DNA of 64,000 nucleotides, from positions 278,419,436-278,483,435 of the forward strand of contig OW240913.1 of NCBI GenBank assembly GCA_933207985.1, in the 5' to 3' direction. The notes beneath the pieces were generated by a model. That model saw only the letters and a list, made by a program, of their open reading frames with translations, searched no databases and was not told where the DNA came from. This document shows positions 33,809-46,039 of the stretch, one piece after another. Made by a program: the position numbers and the translations under genes. This DNA comes from Pelobates cultripes (taxonomy: Eukaryota; Chordata; Amphibia; Anura; Pelobatidae). Within the stretch, counting starts at the first letter, position 1; every line of letters starts with the position of its first letter.

Positions 33809-36556
33809 AAGCTCACAGAACGCTCACACAGCGATAAGAGAGAGGTACCAGCACAGCAGCCCGGCGATCTGTTTGGAATACTTGTGTATGAACTGCAAGA
33901 TCCGATTAGCAGTGCAGCTCCCCCGAAGTGAGGCTCGAGGTGGAACGCACTGTGAAACGCATACCGACCTCACCGGTCACCAGATTTCAGTTACTGTATC
34001 AGGATCACCATCCACATCCATCCGTGCCAGTGCTTAAGGTTTTTGTGCATATTTTACCTTCCAGCATCTATTGCCTTATGTGTGAATCTATCTTTTAATA
34101 TATTTTTACGTTTTGAACAAATAAATTTGTGTTACTTTTAAATTATTTTTTGGTGATACATTCTTTATATTGCTTAGGGCAGCCAGTTCCATGTACTGGT
34201 TTTTTGCCCAATTATAGATACTCTTTATTATACAACACTGTGAAGATGACAGTTTTATAGTTAATATATTTTTAATCACTTTTTTAGCTTTCATCAGATG
34301 GAGTGAGTGAAAGTATATTATCTGGCATAAATTACCTTTTCCCAAGGTTTTGGTTTCCTGGGTTATGAGATAATCTTGCCACACAAATATAGTTTTAAAC
34401 AGATATATATTCTATATTTCTGTAGATTTTTAACATTTGCTATCCTGCATTATCAGTCTCTTTTAGTATTTAGTATTTATTAGCTCCTGGGTTCCTATTG
34501 CTACATTTCTTGTGCAGCATATTTCATTCATTTTGCTTTAATAGGTTTTTGGTGGACTCCTATTTTTATCCAGTTTTAGAGCTTTTCCACGTTAGGTCTT
34601 TTTCCCTCTATCTCTCTACATAATTTTTTGTAAGAGAATTTTAATTACTGTAGGATTACTGTCATTTGCATTATTGATGTCACTGTGCTCTCTACCTGTC
34701 AAAATACTTTGTGTAAGTGCCTTGAAATTATTGCTTTGGAACATTAAATTACATGGCACTCTTGGACACATGTATATAACGTAAAGCAGCTACTCTGTCT
34801 ATTGACACAGAAAGTGTGAAAAGTTTTCAATGCACCTGCCAAACTTTTTTTATGGGTTGTCCTTATAACACATCAGTTTCTGTGAAAACACTATGTCAGC
34901 AAATATCTTAAATTTGAAAAGTAGTGATTTTCATTATCATTCAGTTGTTTACAAGGGCGAAAGTCTGCTTTATTCCACTACTCTGACTGAATACATGACA
35001 TTAGTGGCAGCCTTGACAGAATACTCATTGTATCAACTGTTATGTTGTATTGTATTCCTGCCAGCAAAATAAATCCTTCAGATACATAAATGCATTGCTA
35101 AATATACGTCACTGTAATAACCTGTCAAATATGAAAGATGCTAAAGAAAGTTCATGGTCCATGAATCATGAATTTTCGATGCATTAGCCTCTATGACATT
35201 CAAGCACCTGTAGAACTGCCTCACTGATGATTCTTGCATTATGTTATCCGTAGCTGAGCATCAAGGCTTTTTAACGCAGTCAATTCATGTGTTGAGTATA
35301 TGCTTACTTATTATGCAAGAAAATCAAATTCGGAGATAGTTGCATTAAGAGGATGAGTTATACATAACCAGGCTGCCTAGCACATCTGAAATTTAAATTC
35401 GATGTACAAATCCTATTTACCATCTCATATTGAATGGCTGACAAACATTTTTAGCTTGGATAATTAACGTTCACTTTGTACCGGCTAATATACCATCAGG
35501 ACAATCATGAAACTGACAACCAATATAAAAGCAGCTAACGTCTTACAACTCTTTAAGAGGGAGGATGTAGAGGAAGTTTGAGAAGATGAGATTTTATGCA
35601 TAACCTGGGGATTGTGAGATGTAGGGAGTGAATTTAAATTGCAGGCACTATGCTATCCCTGTATGTTCTAGAAGATTGCAGGTTGTTGAATTCTTTTAAA
35701 ACAAGGATTGAAATGAAACAAAAGATGTTTGAAAACAATCCTAGTCTAGGCTCTTCTATCTTCTCTTTATGAAAAGAAGGAGAATATAATGCTCATATAT
35801 CTGGCATGTATAAATAGCCACTAAATGCTAAATGCTCCTTTGGCGCAAAAAAATCTTAATGGTTTTTTAAAATTGAAATGTATTCAATTCCATTGTTTGT
35901 GGCATGCATGGTATTTTTTTAAATTCCATGTATAGTTTGATGAATATAAGAAATTTAATTTTTCAGAACTGGATTTTTTTTTTTGACGGGGGAAATAATT
36001 GTTGCTTAGCAACATGACAAAATATGTTGTCAATTCAAACAAATGATGTATAGATTTGCACAATGTCTAACAAAAAGAACTGAATTGTTCCCCAAAAGTA
36101 TGTCAACCCGTTAATATAAATTAATAAGGATCCCCAATTGCTTAGCAGCTAATAAATTAATAATCATTGTCATGCTTATATTACAGTGCGCCCCTGTACT
36201 GGTTGGTATGTCATAGAATTTTGTAGACAGGCATCAACTGATTTAAGCATCAGGTGTGTGTTTGGATGCCGTTTATAATGCCATACAGTAATTTAGAACT
36301 TGTCCAGGGATACAGTGTGAGAGTATGAGAGGCTGAGCTGTTTAGCCACATGCTTAATGCCTGCCTTGCTAGAGCTGCGAAGACAGCTGTAAGTGCTGCT
36401 ATTGTAAAGGGTAAACAACTATAGCAGTGGTAGATCAGACAAGCCCACAGAGCTGGACCACAGTTTTATTGGCATGTCTTTTTTGGGGGGAGGGTGGGGG
36501 CTAAGTCCCTTAGTTCTAGAGAAGATTAAAGTTTATTTAATACAAGGCAATTACTT
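33809..36556. other. Interval, first part probably a PLE tail
   Basis: 33809-34140 is GC-richer sequence after the hammerhead-like motif and may belong to the same element. From 34140 to 36556 the DNA is AT-rich with no gene seen. A G-run lies at 36485-36500. Confidence 0.4.
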
Positions 36557-38505
36557 AAAAAGATTATTCTGTGGCTGACCTTGAGCTAATATGACCATAA
36601 TCACTCACTACGGAGGCCATTCAGCTCAGTCAGACATTCCCTTCAATACTGCTGAAACTCCTGCATCCATCTATGCTTCTCTTCCAGGCACCAAAAACAG
36701 CAAAGCAGAGACGCCTAGCTTTCCTTACTGGGACACACTCCTTGGTGGATCGCTCCACGAAAGCGATACAGAGGCTACATTCCAGCAGCTGCTGCCAACC
36801 ACAACCACCACGCAAATCATGGGTTGGAAATCGCAGAAGCCTTTACCCGGGGTTGTGCCTGATACCCGCGAAATCAGCACCATGCTACAGAGGCAGCCAC
36901 AAACCAATATTGCAGTCAAGGAGAAAGTGGTCATGTTGGCCTCCAATGACTGGCCGGTCAACAATGGGACACCCCTCTCATAAGAACAAGAGCCTGCAGT
37001 ATCTACTCACCTTGAAACTCTGACAGATAACCTTGCCACAAAGCAGGACATTCAGACCCTTCTGTTTGACATACAAAAGCTACGGGCAACAGACCTAGCT
37101 GTAATGAGAACAGAGTGAAGGACACAGAAGAGGATATGATAGAACTGCATACTGAGGTCTTTAATATGAAGGACTCCTTCCACAAACTTCAATCTACCCA
37201 ACAGGGTTACACCATCAAACTTTCAGCTCTGGAAGATCGCTTCTGGCATAACCACGTAAAGGTAAGAGGGGTACCAACTACAATAACGGCAGAAGAACTT
37301 CCCCATTATCTCCATCGCTTGGTGACAACTGTGTTACCCCCCAAGTAGCCAAGAGAGTTAGCATTGATGGGGCTTATAGACTGCACAGAATACCCAAGTC
37401 TCTCGCGACAGCCCCGCAAGATGTTATCAGGCGCTGCACAACTTCGCAAGACAATGGGCACTTCTTGGCAGCACTGAAGGGACAAACGCCTTATACATTT
37501 GAGGACACACAATTTTACATGCACCAAGACCTGACCAGAGCCACCCTGCAGTGGCACAGGTCCCTCCGACACATCACAACCCAGTTGCACTCAGCAGGCA
37601 TCAGCTACAGATGGGGAACACAGAGAACCCTGCTGGTGACCCAACTTGATACTACACACCGGCTAGATTCCGCAACAGAAGCCACCGCATTCTTAGTTAC
37701 AGTGGGCCTCTCTAGACCATCCTCCAATGAACTTAATCACACCACACCCCATGCTTGGGATCCAGCCATTGTGCAGTCCTTTGTACCTAGAGCTGAAAGG
37801 CCCACTTCTCAGACCACCTGACTATACCTGCCACTCTTACTGCTGATCATCATTGTGCAGTATGAAGTTCAGTGTTATGTTATCTCTCTCGCCGTACCAC
37901 CTGTTCCTAGGTTCTACAATAAACCTATCTGCCTAATACACTCACCTTGTCTATATGAGCCTGTACAGGAGCTGACGTGGATGAACTCTAACGGGTTACC
38001 AACCCATCTACTACTTTAGCACACTTAATACATTACTGCTGGCAAGCATTTATTCACCATCTCCCCTGGGCGGCTCCCTTGGTTAGGAGTAACCCGATAG
38101 GTGATACATATGTGATACATCTCACTCCCCTGTGGTTAGGATCCAGCTCCTCCAGTTTAATATGCCCCAGATCCAATATTGCACCCCAGTTGGCCTATTG
38201 ATTTATCTCCACGTATCACCCTTTTGTACTCCCTCTCCCATGTAGGGAGCTGCCACATGAACTTATCGCCTGTAAGAGAACCGTCCCGAACTACATATGA
38301 TCCCCTGGCAATACTATCATGTTCATTTCTCAGGCATCGAATACCTGCTGTTTACCTATTGTTACTAAATAGTGCTGACTTAATGACATGTGTTACAATG
38401 CTGTTATTCAATTGTTATCAAAAAGCTGTGTCACTGTGAAATTATTGACCTTATGTACCACCAGCATAACAAAAATAAAGAATGATAAAAAAAAAGATTA
38501 TTCTG
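36557..38505 (+). mobile_element. ORF1-only L1-like insertion with target duplication (HAL1-like)
   Basis: The direct repeat AAAAAGATTATTCTG occurs at 36557-36571 and 38491-38505. The 1.9 kb between begins with a 5' leader, carries ORF1, then about 670 bp of 3' untranslated-like sequence ending AATAAAGAATGAT and an A tail. No endonuclease or RT is present, so it was copied as a complete ORF1-plus-tail RNA by another element's machinery. Confidence 0.75.
36591..37821 (+). pseudogene. L1-clade ORF1 in the ORF2-less insertion
   Basis: The N-terminal frame 36591-36983 is followed by a shift or stop near 36983. A coiled-coil-like stretch (LTDNLATKQDIQTLLFDIQK) follows at 37018-37110, then an RRM-like block (HVKVRGVP near 37253, LPHYLHRLVTTVLPPK to 37348). 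The C-terminal domain is at 37349-37821 (RVSIDGAYRLHRIPKS, TFEDTQFYMHQDLTRATLQW, ISYRW), in the order typical of L1 ORF1 proteins. One stop interrupts after VMRTE (37117) and another at 37346. It is less decayed than the ORF1 at 4959. Confidence 0.8.
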
Positions 38506-39289
38506 CGATTACTATGTCATTTTTGAAAAGAAGTTTTTCCAAATTTTGCTCTAAACTGTTCTGTGGACAAAGTACAATCCATACTAGACATTTTGTTAAG
38601 ATTAGCATAGAAAAAGTGGACAAGCCCACTCTGACCTCAACTATATTAAACATCATTGTATAAATTAGAAAACTTTCACAGAAGTGGGAGGCTATTAAAG
38701 CATCAAAGGGAACACTAACTCCAAATTAATATCCGTAAATTTGAAATGAGATGTTTGATGAGCAAATGTACTTTATTAGCCTTGTAATGTGTGCAAGGTT
38801 AACTCTCGGTCTTCTGGCATCTCTTGCATCTGGCATCTCAAACCAAATTAAAGGGTGAGGAAAAATCAGTAGGTATCAAAATCTGTAAGATGTTTAATCA
38901 TAAGCACATTTGTTAAATTTTGAGGGATTTCCCAGACAGAAAGGGAAACGAAAGGGAATGCGTGTAGACATATCGGTGCCCGATTCATTCCTTTTTGTTT
39001 AGTGGACATTTTCACTAATGGCTTTTTTTTCTACCCCCTCCACCCCAACTGTTAATAATATTTCTGTGAGCTTCCTGACTTATACAATAACCATGGTGGC
39101 CATATTTTATCTAATTTATTTAGTTGAGCAACATCATTCATGCACATTAATTCATAAATATAGTCAAGATTAATCCTCTCCACCAAAGAAGTCACTGTTT
39201 CCAATTTAAATCGATAAGGTGTTACATAGCTAGTGACACATGCATATGTTAAATTCTATGTATATCTAAAGGGTTCAAGTGGCTCTATA
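38506..39289. other. Interval without recognised genes
   Basis: This is AT-rich. AAAGGGAACACTAACTCC at 38706 resembles the start of the TTAA MITEs but lacks TTAA and a far end. Confidence 0.4.
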
Positions 39290-41780
39290 AAAAATCAGCA
39301 TTGCTGACAATGTCCCTTCTACTACCTTCCAAAGTGGCTGTATTTTTTGGGAGGACTGGACCACCAAATGTGCAGAATGATACACTACCCTCCCCTTCCT
39401 CACATCTAACACAAGTTGGTGAAACTGCATATTTTATGCAGATGAGATAGGGTTAGGAACCATTGATAGACTAGTTTGCAATGAGCCTCTATGTGGTAGT
39501 AACACTTTGTCACTCCTCTAAGAGCCCCCGATGACTTGTCTCATACCACAGTCATCCTTCCATCGTTTTTGCAAGGGACATATCCAAATAGATTTTCTCT
39601 AGTACTTTGTAATAGAGAGAAAGTTCTTTAGGTTTCATTGGGTCTCCCCAGCATCTATTCACTAACAGTTGATATTAGGAAGACATCATGCAGGAATAGA
39701 TTACTAGGTTAACTAGATAAGACCTGCGCAATTTTTTGATCTTCAAGTATAGGAACACATAACTTGGTGGGAGGCTAAAGGAGGTATGGATACTTGGGAA
39801 TGTTTGTAATTTGCTCTGTAAGAGTAGTTCAGATTAGTGCATAATACCCACCTCTTGCCACCCTTTGCAACGCCAACCACAGTAAGTACGCCGTTAATGC
39901 CATCAAGGGAGCAGCAGGGAGGAAGTATTTCTCTACTCTTTTTGCTTGAGCAGCCCACTACAAACTTTGAATAGGAGTTACTTAGTAAGGAATAAGTTAG
40001 GTGCTGTTGGTCTAAAGATCGGTGACACCCATAGCATCTCTAGCAGAGGTAGCTTCTGACCATGTCTCACCTCCATATCGACCCATTGTATCATGCCCTT
40101 TGGAGCATGCATAGATATTATTGACTCTAATACTGCTGCTTTATAATATAAGAGTATGTGCGGTACTCTCATTCTCCCACGTGAAGAGGGTTGTTGGAGC
40201 AGGAGTCTAGTCTTACACAGGGCCGGATTTACATAGGGGCTGATGGAGCTGCAGCTCCAGGCCCATGCCTATAGAATAGACCCATTGATTAAGTATGGAC
40301 ACTTAAGAGGGATGTTGGGTGAATAAAAGAGATGTGGACTAGCTGACAATGATATAGTTAAGGTAAAGCTGACTGCGCACTATTCAAATGCGCTTGCTAC
40401 TTCAGTCTCTCTAACACTGTGGCATGTTCCTTTTCTTCTACACTCACTACATACACTTCTTCTCCGTCCCAGACTGTATAACAGGAGCTTCTGCTTACTC
40501 GTAAGAAGGTAAGGAGAGGAGTGGACCAGCGAGTGCTAGGGGACAGTTCTTAGAAAGCATAGAGCTAGTGACTCATTAGAGCATTTATGCCAAGCTGAGG
40601 ATGTTGTCTGCGCAGTATGATTGGCAGGTGGCCTGACGTGCATTCATTCCAGGTTGACCATTTAATTCTTTGTGCAGATATGCCGTGTTTTGGGTATTTT
40701 TGTCCCTTTTGGGCGGTTTTGGTTACGTGACACATCAGTGGCCCACTCTTTTTACCTACTGAAAGCCTGCTTCACTGGACACTGCTGTTAGGGGGTATAG
40801 ATTTACTTGAAAGATGAAAGCGAGAGATAAGCATAGGGTATGTGTTTTCTGATGGCTATTTCCTGTGAGTTTTCCTCCAGCCCTCCTCCACCAGATAAAT
40901 TACGCCTGGGAGGTATAACTGTTAAAGTGTTTTCTGTGGATAAGATTCTGTAATTAGGCCCATCATAATTGTCAGCACCTGGCCCAATGGACTCTTACTC
41001 CGGCCTGGTTTTACTGGTTTCCCAAATAAATCTTGTGAGTAGGCTATGCAATGCCTTGCGATACTTTGGAGGCAAAGAAATAGGGAGCAATCTAAAAACA
41101 TACAAAATACAAGGAAGCACCATCATCTTTACAGTAATTATTCTCCCTGCCCATGATAATGGTACGTGAATCCATCTTTCTACTTCAGTTCCACACTTTT
41201 GAAGAAGTGGAGCGTTGTTATATTTAAATATAGTGCTCATATTTAGTTGATTCCTAAATATGCTATGTGCGATGTGTGAAATTTGAAGTTAAATCTAGTT
41301 TTAAGATCTGAATTGCTTGTTGGGCAGAGAATAATTTGAGTATTTAAGCTCGTAATAGAACAGTGTGCTACTAGGATAAACAGCACCACTGGTACAGACT
41401 TGTCTGGATGGGAGGCTTTCCTAGCTACGGGAGTGTCCTTATGTGAGCTTGTAGCATCTCTGTGGGTAGCACCCCACTCAAGAAGCATTGATTGAATAAT
41501 GTAGTTATACCCTGTACTACCTCGTAGGGTGAAAATGGAGTGATTAATCCTTTTAAGTCCAGTGTTGACAACCTGGGAAGTGACACCAAGGCCAAGGCAG
41601 TTGCGTTTGGAGTATTGGTGTCTTTTCTAATGTTATATAGTTGGCTATAATAAGCTGCAAATGCATTTGCTATACCACTTATAAATCTTTTAAGGTTCAG
41701 TGCCAGCATGTACACACTACAGACATAGTTACCATGATGGCATGCATGTACATGATCTCTATAACACCAATGCACATGGC
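39290..41780 (-). pseudogene. L1-clade ORF2 pseudogene, split by a hAT element
   Basis: Reading minus from 41780: the segment before RT (FAAYYSQLYNIRKD, LFNQCFLSGVLPTEMLQAHI) runs to about 41430. A gap of missing RT follows. The post-RT region at 41240-41008 (VERWIHVPLSWAGRIITVKM, LPPKYRKALHSLLTRFIWET) comes next. The reading resumes beyond the hAT insertion at 40217 (KTRLLLQQ, RVPHILLYYKAAVLESIISM) and ends in the C-terminal Cys/His region (QWFLTLSHLHKI near 39460). The catalytic RT core is absent. Confidence 0.8.
40218..41007 (+). mobile_element. hAT non-autonomous element inserted in the L1
   Basis: It starts CAGGGCCGGA (40218) and ends TCCGGCCTG (41007), imperfect terminal inverted repeats of hAT type. 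The 8-bp flanks GTCTTACA (40210-40217) and GTTTTACT (41008-41015) agree at 6 of 8 positions, as expected for an old 8-bp target duplication. The L1 codons for KTR appear on both sides, consistent with duplication of the target. No transposase is encoded. Confidence 0.8.
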
Positions 41781-41999
41781 ATAATAAAAGTCTAAATAAT
41801 TAGCATTTTATGCCAGGCTGTGCAAAGAAAGTCTCATATTTGATGCACACTGAACAAAATGAAACTGCTTACAATTAAAAAAAAAAAAAAGCACAAACCA
41901 CAATTAACTTTCAGGGAGCTACTAGGTAGTTTACAAACCCTAAATGCAAGAGGTCCTCTTTAAAATATTTCTTGAATTTTTTATATATATGTAAGATGC

Positions 42000-42135
42000 C
42001 AAAATACCAGAGTATTGCAGTATGCAATGATACCTTTTTTATTGGACTAACATAATATTTCAAAGACAAGCTTTCGAGTGTTTTCCTCTCTTCCTCAGGT
42101 CAGAAGCAATGCCATATCTATATGGATATACATAT
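42000..42135 (-). mobile_element. PLE-like terminal repeat
   Basis: On the minus strand it reads ACCTGAGGAAGAG..CTCGAAAGCTTGTC, then CCAATAAAAAAGGTATCATT. Copies of this phrase are common in vertebrate genomes (knowledge from memory). It contains hammerhead-like motif 3. Confidence 0.5.
42065..42098 (-). ncRNA. Hammerhead-ribozyme-like motif 3
   Basis: On the minus strand it has CTGAGGA (42098-42092), AGAG, a short GAG/CTC stem, GAAA (42075-42072) and GCTTGTC. Stem I pairing is not evident, so this is the weakest structure of the five although the core words match. Confidence 0.35.
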
Positions 42136-42915
42136 ATATAGAGAGAGAAAACTGGGGAAACTTATAGGCCATTTCTTAATTAGTTGGGTATTGAAGACTT
42201 GTTTGAATTGAAACACTGCCTACATGCCTCCGAATCCACTCATTTTCCTACTTATAGAGATCAGAGGGCAGAAACAGCACACAGAATAAATGATATCTTT
42301 AGAAACACTATATAAATAGGACATGCTATTACAATTAATTTATTAGGCACTGTAAAAGAAAGAATGGGCCTATATTATATAGTGATATACTCAACAACCA
42401 GCTCAGGAAAATTGCTCATTAAATTAACAGCACCTTGTTCTGAACCTTTCTGTTGATAATGACTATGAAAAAGCCTGCCCTTAATGTTCCTAGACCTTTA
42501 AACCACTAACGACACTCTGTCACCTATGACACCTTTCAAATCAGCCACACATTGATTTTCCTAATATTAGCCCATTGAGGGTTGCATACATGGATGAAAC
42601 GAGGATGTAATGGAATATAATCAGACTAGATAGCTATGTCAGAAAGAAAATAGTTCCCAGCGGCTTGAAGATACATAAGACCTCTACTGGGAGTGATTGA
42701 TGAACTTTTAAAATCATCATAGGAAAACAAATACATTGTTCAGTCAATTTCTTTGCAGTATTACTGGAGGAAAATCACTCAAAAATAACTAAAATAATCC
42801 AGGTTAGTACACAGTTCTAAAGCAGCATGCTGATAATTCAAAGAACAGTATAAGGATGTTTAACCCTTTGACCATCAGAAGAGTTTTCAGAACTATAAGA
42901 AACATAATACTTGGT
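42136..42915. other. Interval without recognised features
   Basis: This is AT-rich non-coding DNA. Confidence 0.4.
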
Positions 42916-43080
42916 TCCTGTGGCAGAACTACCGCGGTCGCAGGGGTCGCCACTGCGACCAGCCCTTCAATTCAGGGGGACCGGCCACCCTGCGACCGCG
43001 GGTCCCGCCAGCTGAGTAATGCTGCCCCGGCGGTGTAACCACGCACCGGGGCCTCATGGTTTCTAGTTACGCCTCTGCTT
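42916..43080. repeat. GC-rich insert with inverted GGTCGCAG motifs
   Basis: An abrupt GC-rich island in AT-rich DNA: ACCGCGGTCGCAGGGGTCGC is partly inverted as CCTGCGACCGCGGGTC, giving a hairpin. Its right end (ACTAGAAACC complement side, GTTACGCCTCTG) resembles the terminus of a common amphibian MITE. It is not a gene. Confidence 0.55.
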
Positions 43081-43526
43081 GGTTCTAAACCTTGTTTCCA
43101 TGGTTGTTGGTAATAAAACAGTCATCAAAGGAACACTCTAAGCACCACAACACACTGCACACTGTTGTAGTTATGGTGTCAGGAGAGCTCTGGTAACCCC
43201 CTTCCCATTGCATATAGTCAAACCATTTTAGAATGGTTTGGCATCTTACCTACTGCCCACCTCCCTGCACGTGTAAGTGAGAACCAGAAGATCCTGCTAA
43301 GAGCCCCTGTAAAGCCTCCTAAGCTAAGCCCTACAGGCTTCCCAAGCACAGACTTTCTGTGGCTATCAAATCACAGACTGTTTTATAGCTCATTGCAAAG
43401 TTTTTGCCCTTTGAGTTTGGCTCCAGAGAGCTAAACATCCAGGAAGTAACAGTACTAGCTGTCTAGCCGGAGAAGTGTAACAAGGTTGATTTATAAAAGT
43501 GCTGATTTCTATTAAAATTATTTCTT

Positions 43527-45460
43527 TTAACCCCTTCAGGATGGAGACAATAGTACACCTTCTGATCAAATAAAATGTAAACAAAAACTGGAATTTGCGC
43601 TAAATGTCTGTTCAACCGTAATTCACCTCTTTCATATTAAGCACACCCACACTTATTATATATCATTTTATTCAGGAGAAACAGGGCATTAATTTCTCAT
43701 GAACTATTCATATATGAAACATAATTTATTATGAATAAAATTAAAAAAAAACTGTGAGAAATTAAGATTTGTAAAAAAAAATAAAAAATGTATTTCCGCC
43801 TGACATTTTAGCTGTAAATGTCATAATACTGTTAGCTTTTACTGCAATAAAATGCACCTATCTGTATTCAGCAAAGTCTCACGAGTACAACAGTACTCCT
43901 TTTTAACAGGTTTTACAGTGTTTTGGAAAGTTACAGGATCAAATATAGCACATTCCATTTTTCCGTTTTTGTCACATTGAAATTTGCCAGATTAGTAATG
44001 TTACCTTTGAGACCGTGTGGTAGCCCAGGAATGAGAATTACCCCCATGATGGCATACCATTTGCAAAAGTAGACAACCCAAGGTATTGCAAGTGGGGTAT
44101 GTCCAGTCTATTTTAGTAGCCACTTAGTCACAAACACTGGCCAAAGTTAGCTTGCAATACCTTGGGTTGTCTACTTTTGCAAATGGTATGCCATCATGGG
44201 GATAATAACACATTCAACTATGGAGCAAGATTTAGGCATCAGTATTGAAACTTGAGTGTGTATGGGGTTATAGTTTCACTGCAGTTGCTCTGAAAGTCAG
44301 ATCAAGTGAGCAATCAACAGATAATGAGTTAATCCATTTGAAATGAGAAAAATGTTTGTGTTTAGCACTGATATTTTGCACCACAGTCACACTGCTATAC
44401 ACTAGTTAAAGGGACACTATAAGCTTCTGGACCACTTCATAATATTGAAGTGGTCTCGGTGCAGTGTCCGTTCTTTTCTGCTCCCACAATATAAACAATT
44501 ACTGTATCAGAGACACCCTGACAGCCACTATTTGGCGCTTCCTCTTCCAAGACCGAGTTTGACTCAGTTCTTGATGTTTGAAATTCTCACACATTGAATA
44601 AGGATGGCAAACGTTTGATCAATGATTCTCATAGATAAACATCAGACTCAATGCCTCTCTATGAGAGGCAGTTTATTGACTGATTGTGGCGAATGCTATG
44701 CATTCACCTATGTCCATAAACACTTCTCTAAGTAACGTTTTTGTGATGCAATAGAAGACAGTTTGGGCTGAAGATCTCGATGCTGGATTCAAGGTAAATT
44801 TTCATATTAAATCAAGGTGTAATTGATCCAAAAAGATGAAACCTTGAATCTATTTTAAGACACCAACACACACACTGAATGTTAAACATCATTACTTATT
44901 GTTGACTACAGTTTCCCTTTAAATTCTAGTTACACCACATGAGCTCCATCAACAAAATTATCTGTACCAGATATGTTTTGCTTATAAAAATAGCATTAAA
45001 AATGCCATATAAATGATAGCGATACTTAAGATAAATGGTTACCATAGTCACCAAGCACTATTGAGCAATAGGGATAATCACTGTAGATAAAACGGTATAA
45101 TAGTTTATCTGCATGTCAACATCATGTTTTTTGTACTTATTTTTCTGAATTGACCAAGACACTTTAAGCTTCTGCTGAAATGTAGAAAAGAAAGCATTCT
45201 TCCTTTTTTCAGGTGAGCTGATTTTCATTATTTTATTTACAGCTAAAATGTCAGGCGGAAATTTTTATTTTTTTTACAAATCTTAATTTCTCACAGTTTT
45301 TTTAAATTTTATTAATAATAAATTATGTTTTATATATGAATAGTTCATGAGAAATTAAAGCCCTGTTTCTCATGAATAAAATGATATATAATAAGTGTGG
45401 GTGTGCTTAATATGAAAGAGGTGAATTACGGTTGAACAGACATTATAAAATTCCATATGA
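43527..45460. mobile_element. Nested inverted-repeat element with TTAA end
   Basis: The left end is TTAACCCCTTCAGGATGGAG at 43527. The outer arm at about 43591-43815 is inverted at 45240-45460 (shared GTTGAACAGACATT, CACACCCACACTTATTATAT complement, CCGCCTGACATTTTAGCT). Inside, a perfect 51-bp inverted pair occupies 44042-44092 and 44151-44201 around a 58-bp loop. A separate TTAA MITE is inserted at 44406-44922. The TTAACCCCTTNAGGA end matches 56255 and 59813, suggesting a piggyBac-type family. Confidence 0.7.
44406..44922. mobile_element. TTAA-flanked MITE (517 bp)
   Basis: It is bounded by TTAA at 44406-44409 and 44919-44922, with ends AAAGGGACACTATAAGC and GACTACAGTTTCCCTTT as terminal inverted repeats. 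This pattern fits piggyBac-type non-autonomous elements. It is nested inside the larger foldback. Confidence 0.75.
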
Positions 45461-45599
45461 AAATGGAAAAAACACCAAAAAAAATAAAATAAACTACACT
45501 ATCTGCTCTACTATAAGTGAAAATTAGCATTTCCACCATATATGTGACTGACTTAATTTACTAAAAGATTTTTTTTTTTTTTAAATAACAAAAATATAT

Positions 45600-45720
45600 A
45601 ATGTTGTAAGATATATCTGTATTTTGTATAAATTTTGGTCTCTACGAGAAATACATGTTCTGGGTGTGCCCCAATTCCCTTTTTACTTTACTATGAATAT
45701 TTGTCAAGACCAAATTCCTT
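45600..45720 (+). repeat. Unnamed dispersed repeat, copy B
   Basis: It shares ATAAATTTTGGTC and AGAAATACATGTTCTGGGTG..CCCCAATTCCCTTTTTAC with the copies at 7955 and 48900. Confidence 0.65.
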
Positions 45721-46039
45721 TTGTGTTGCGCACCACACACCCCCACCCCCCCAGCACCACACTCCCCCAGGTCACTTTGGAAGTGACCACAGAAAAGTAT
45801 AAATTTGAGGAGGTTTTGAATAGGTATTATTTTAATTATAATGTTCATTTTGTATAGTGTAGATATATTATATACATTGTGCCTCTATACATAAAAGTAC
45901 AATCACTTTAACTGTTTAATTTTGACAAGGCAATTAAAAAAAATAAAAAATGTTATCACATTAATTTTGCATTATCTGGCCCCGACCGATTTTCGGCTGG
46001 ATATTATAAGAAATTATCCACTTAACTTATACAAAGACT

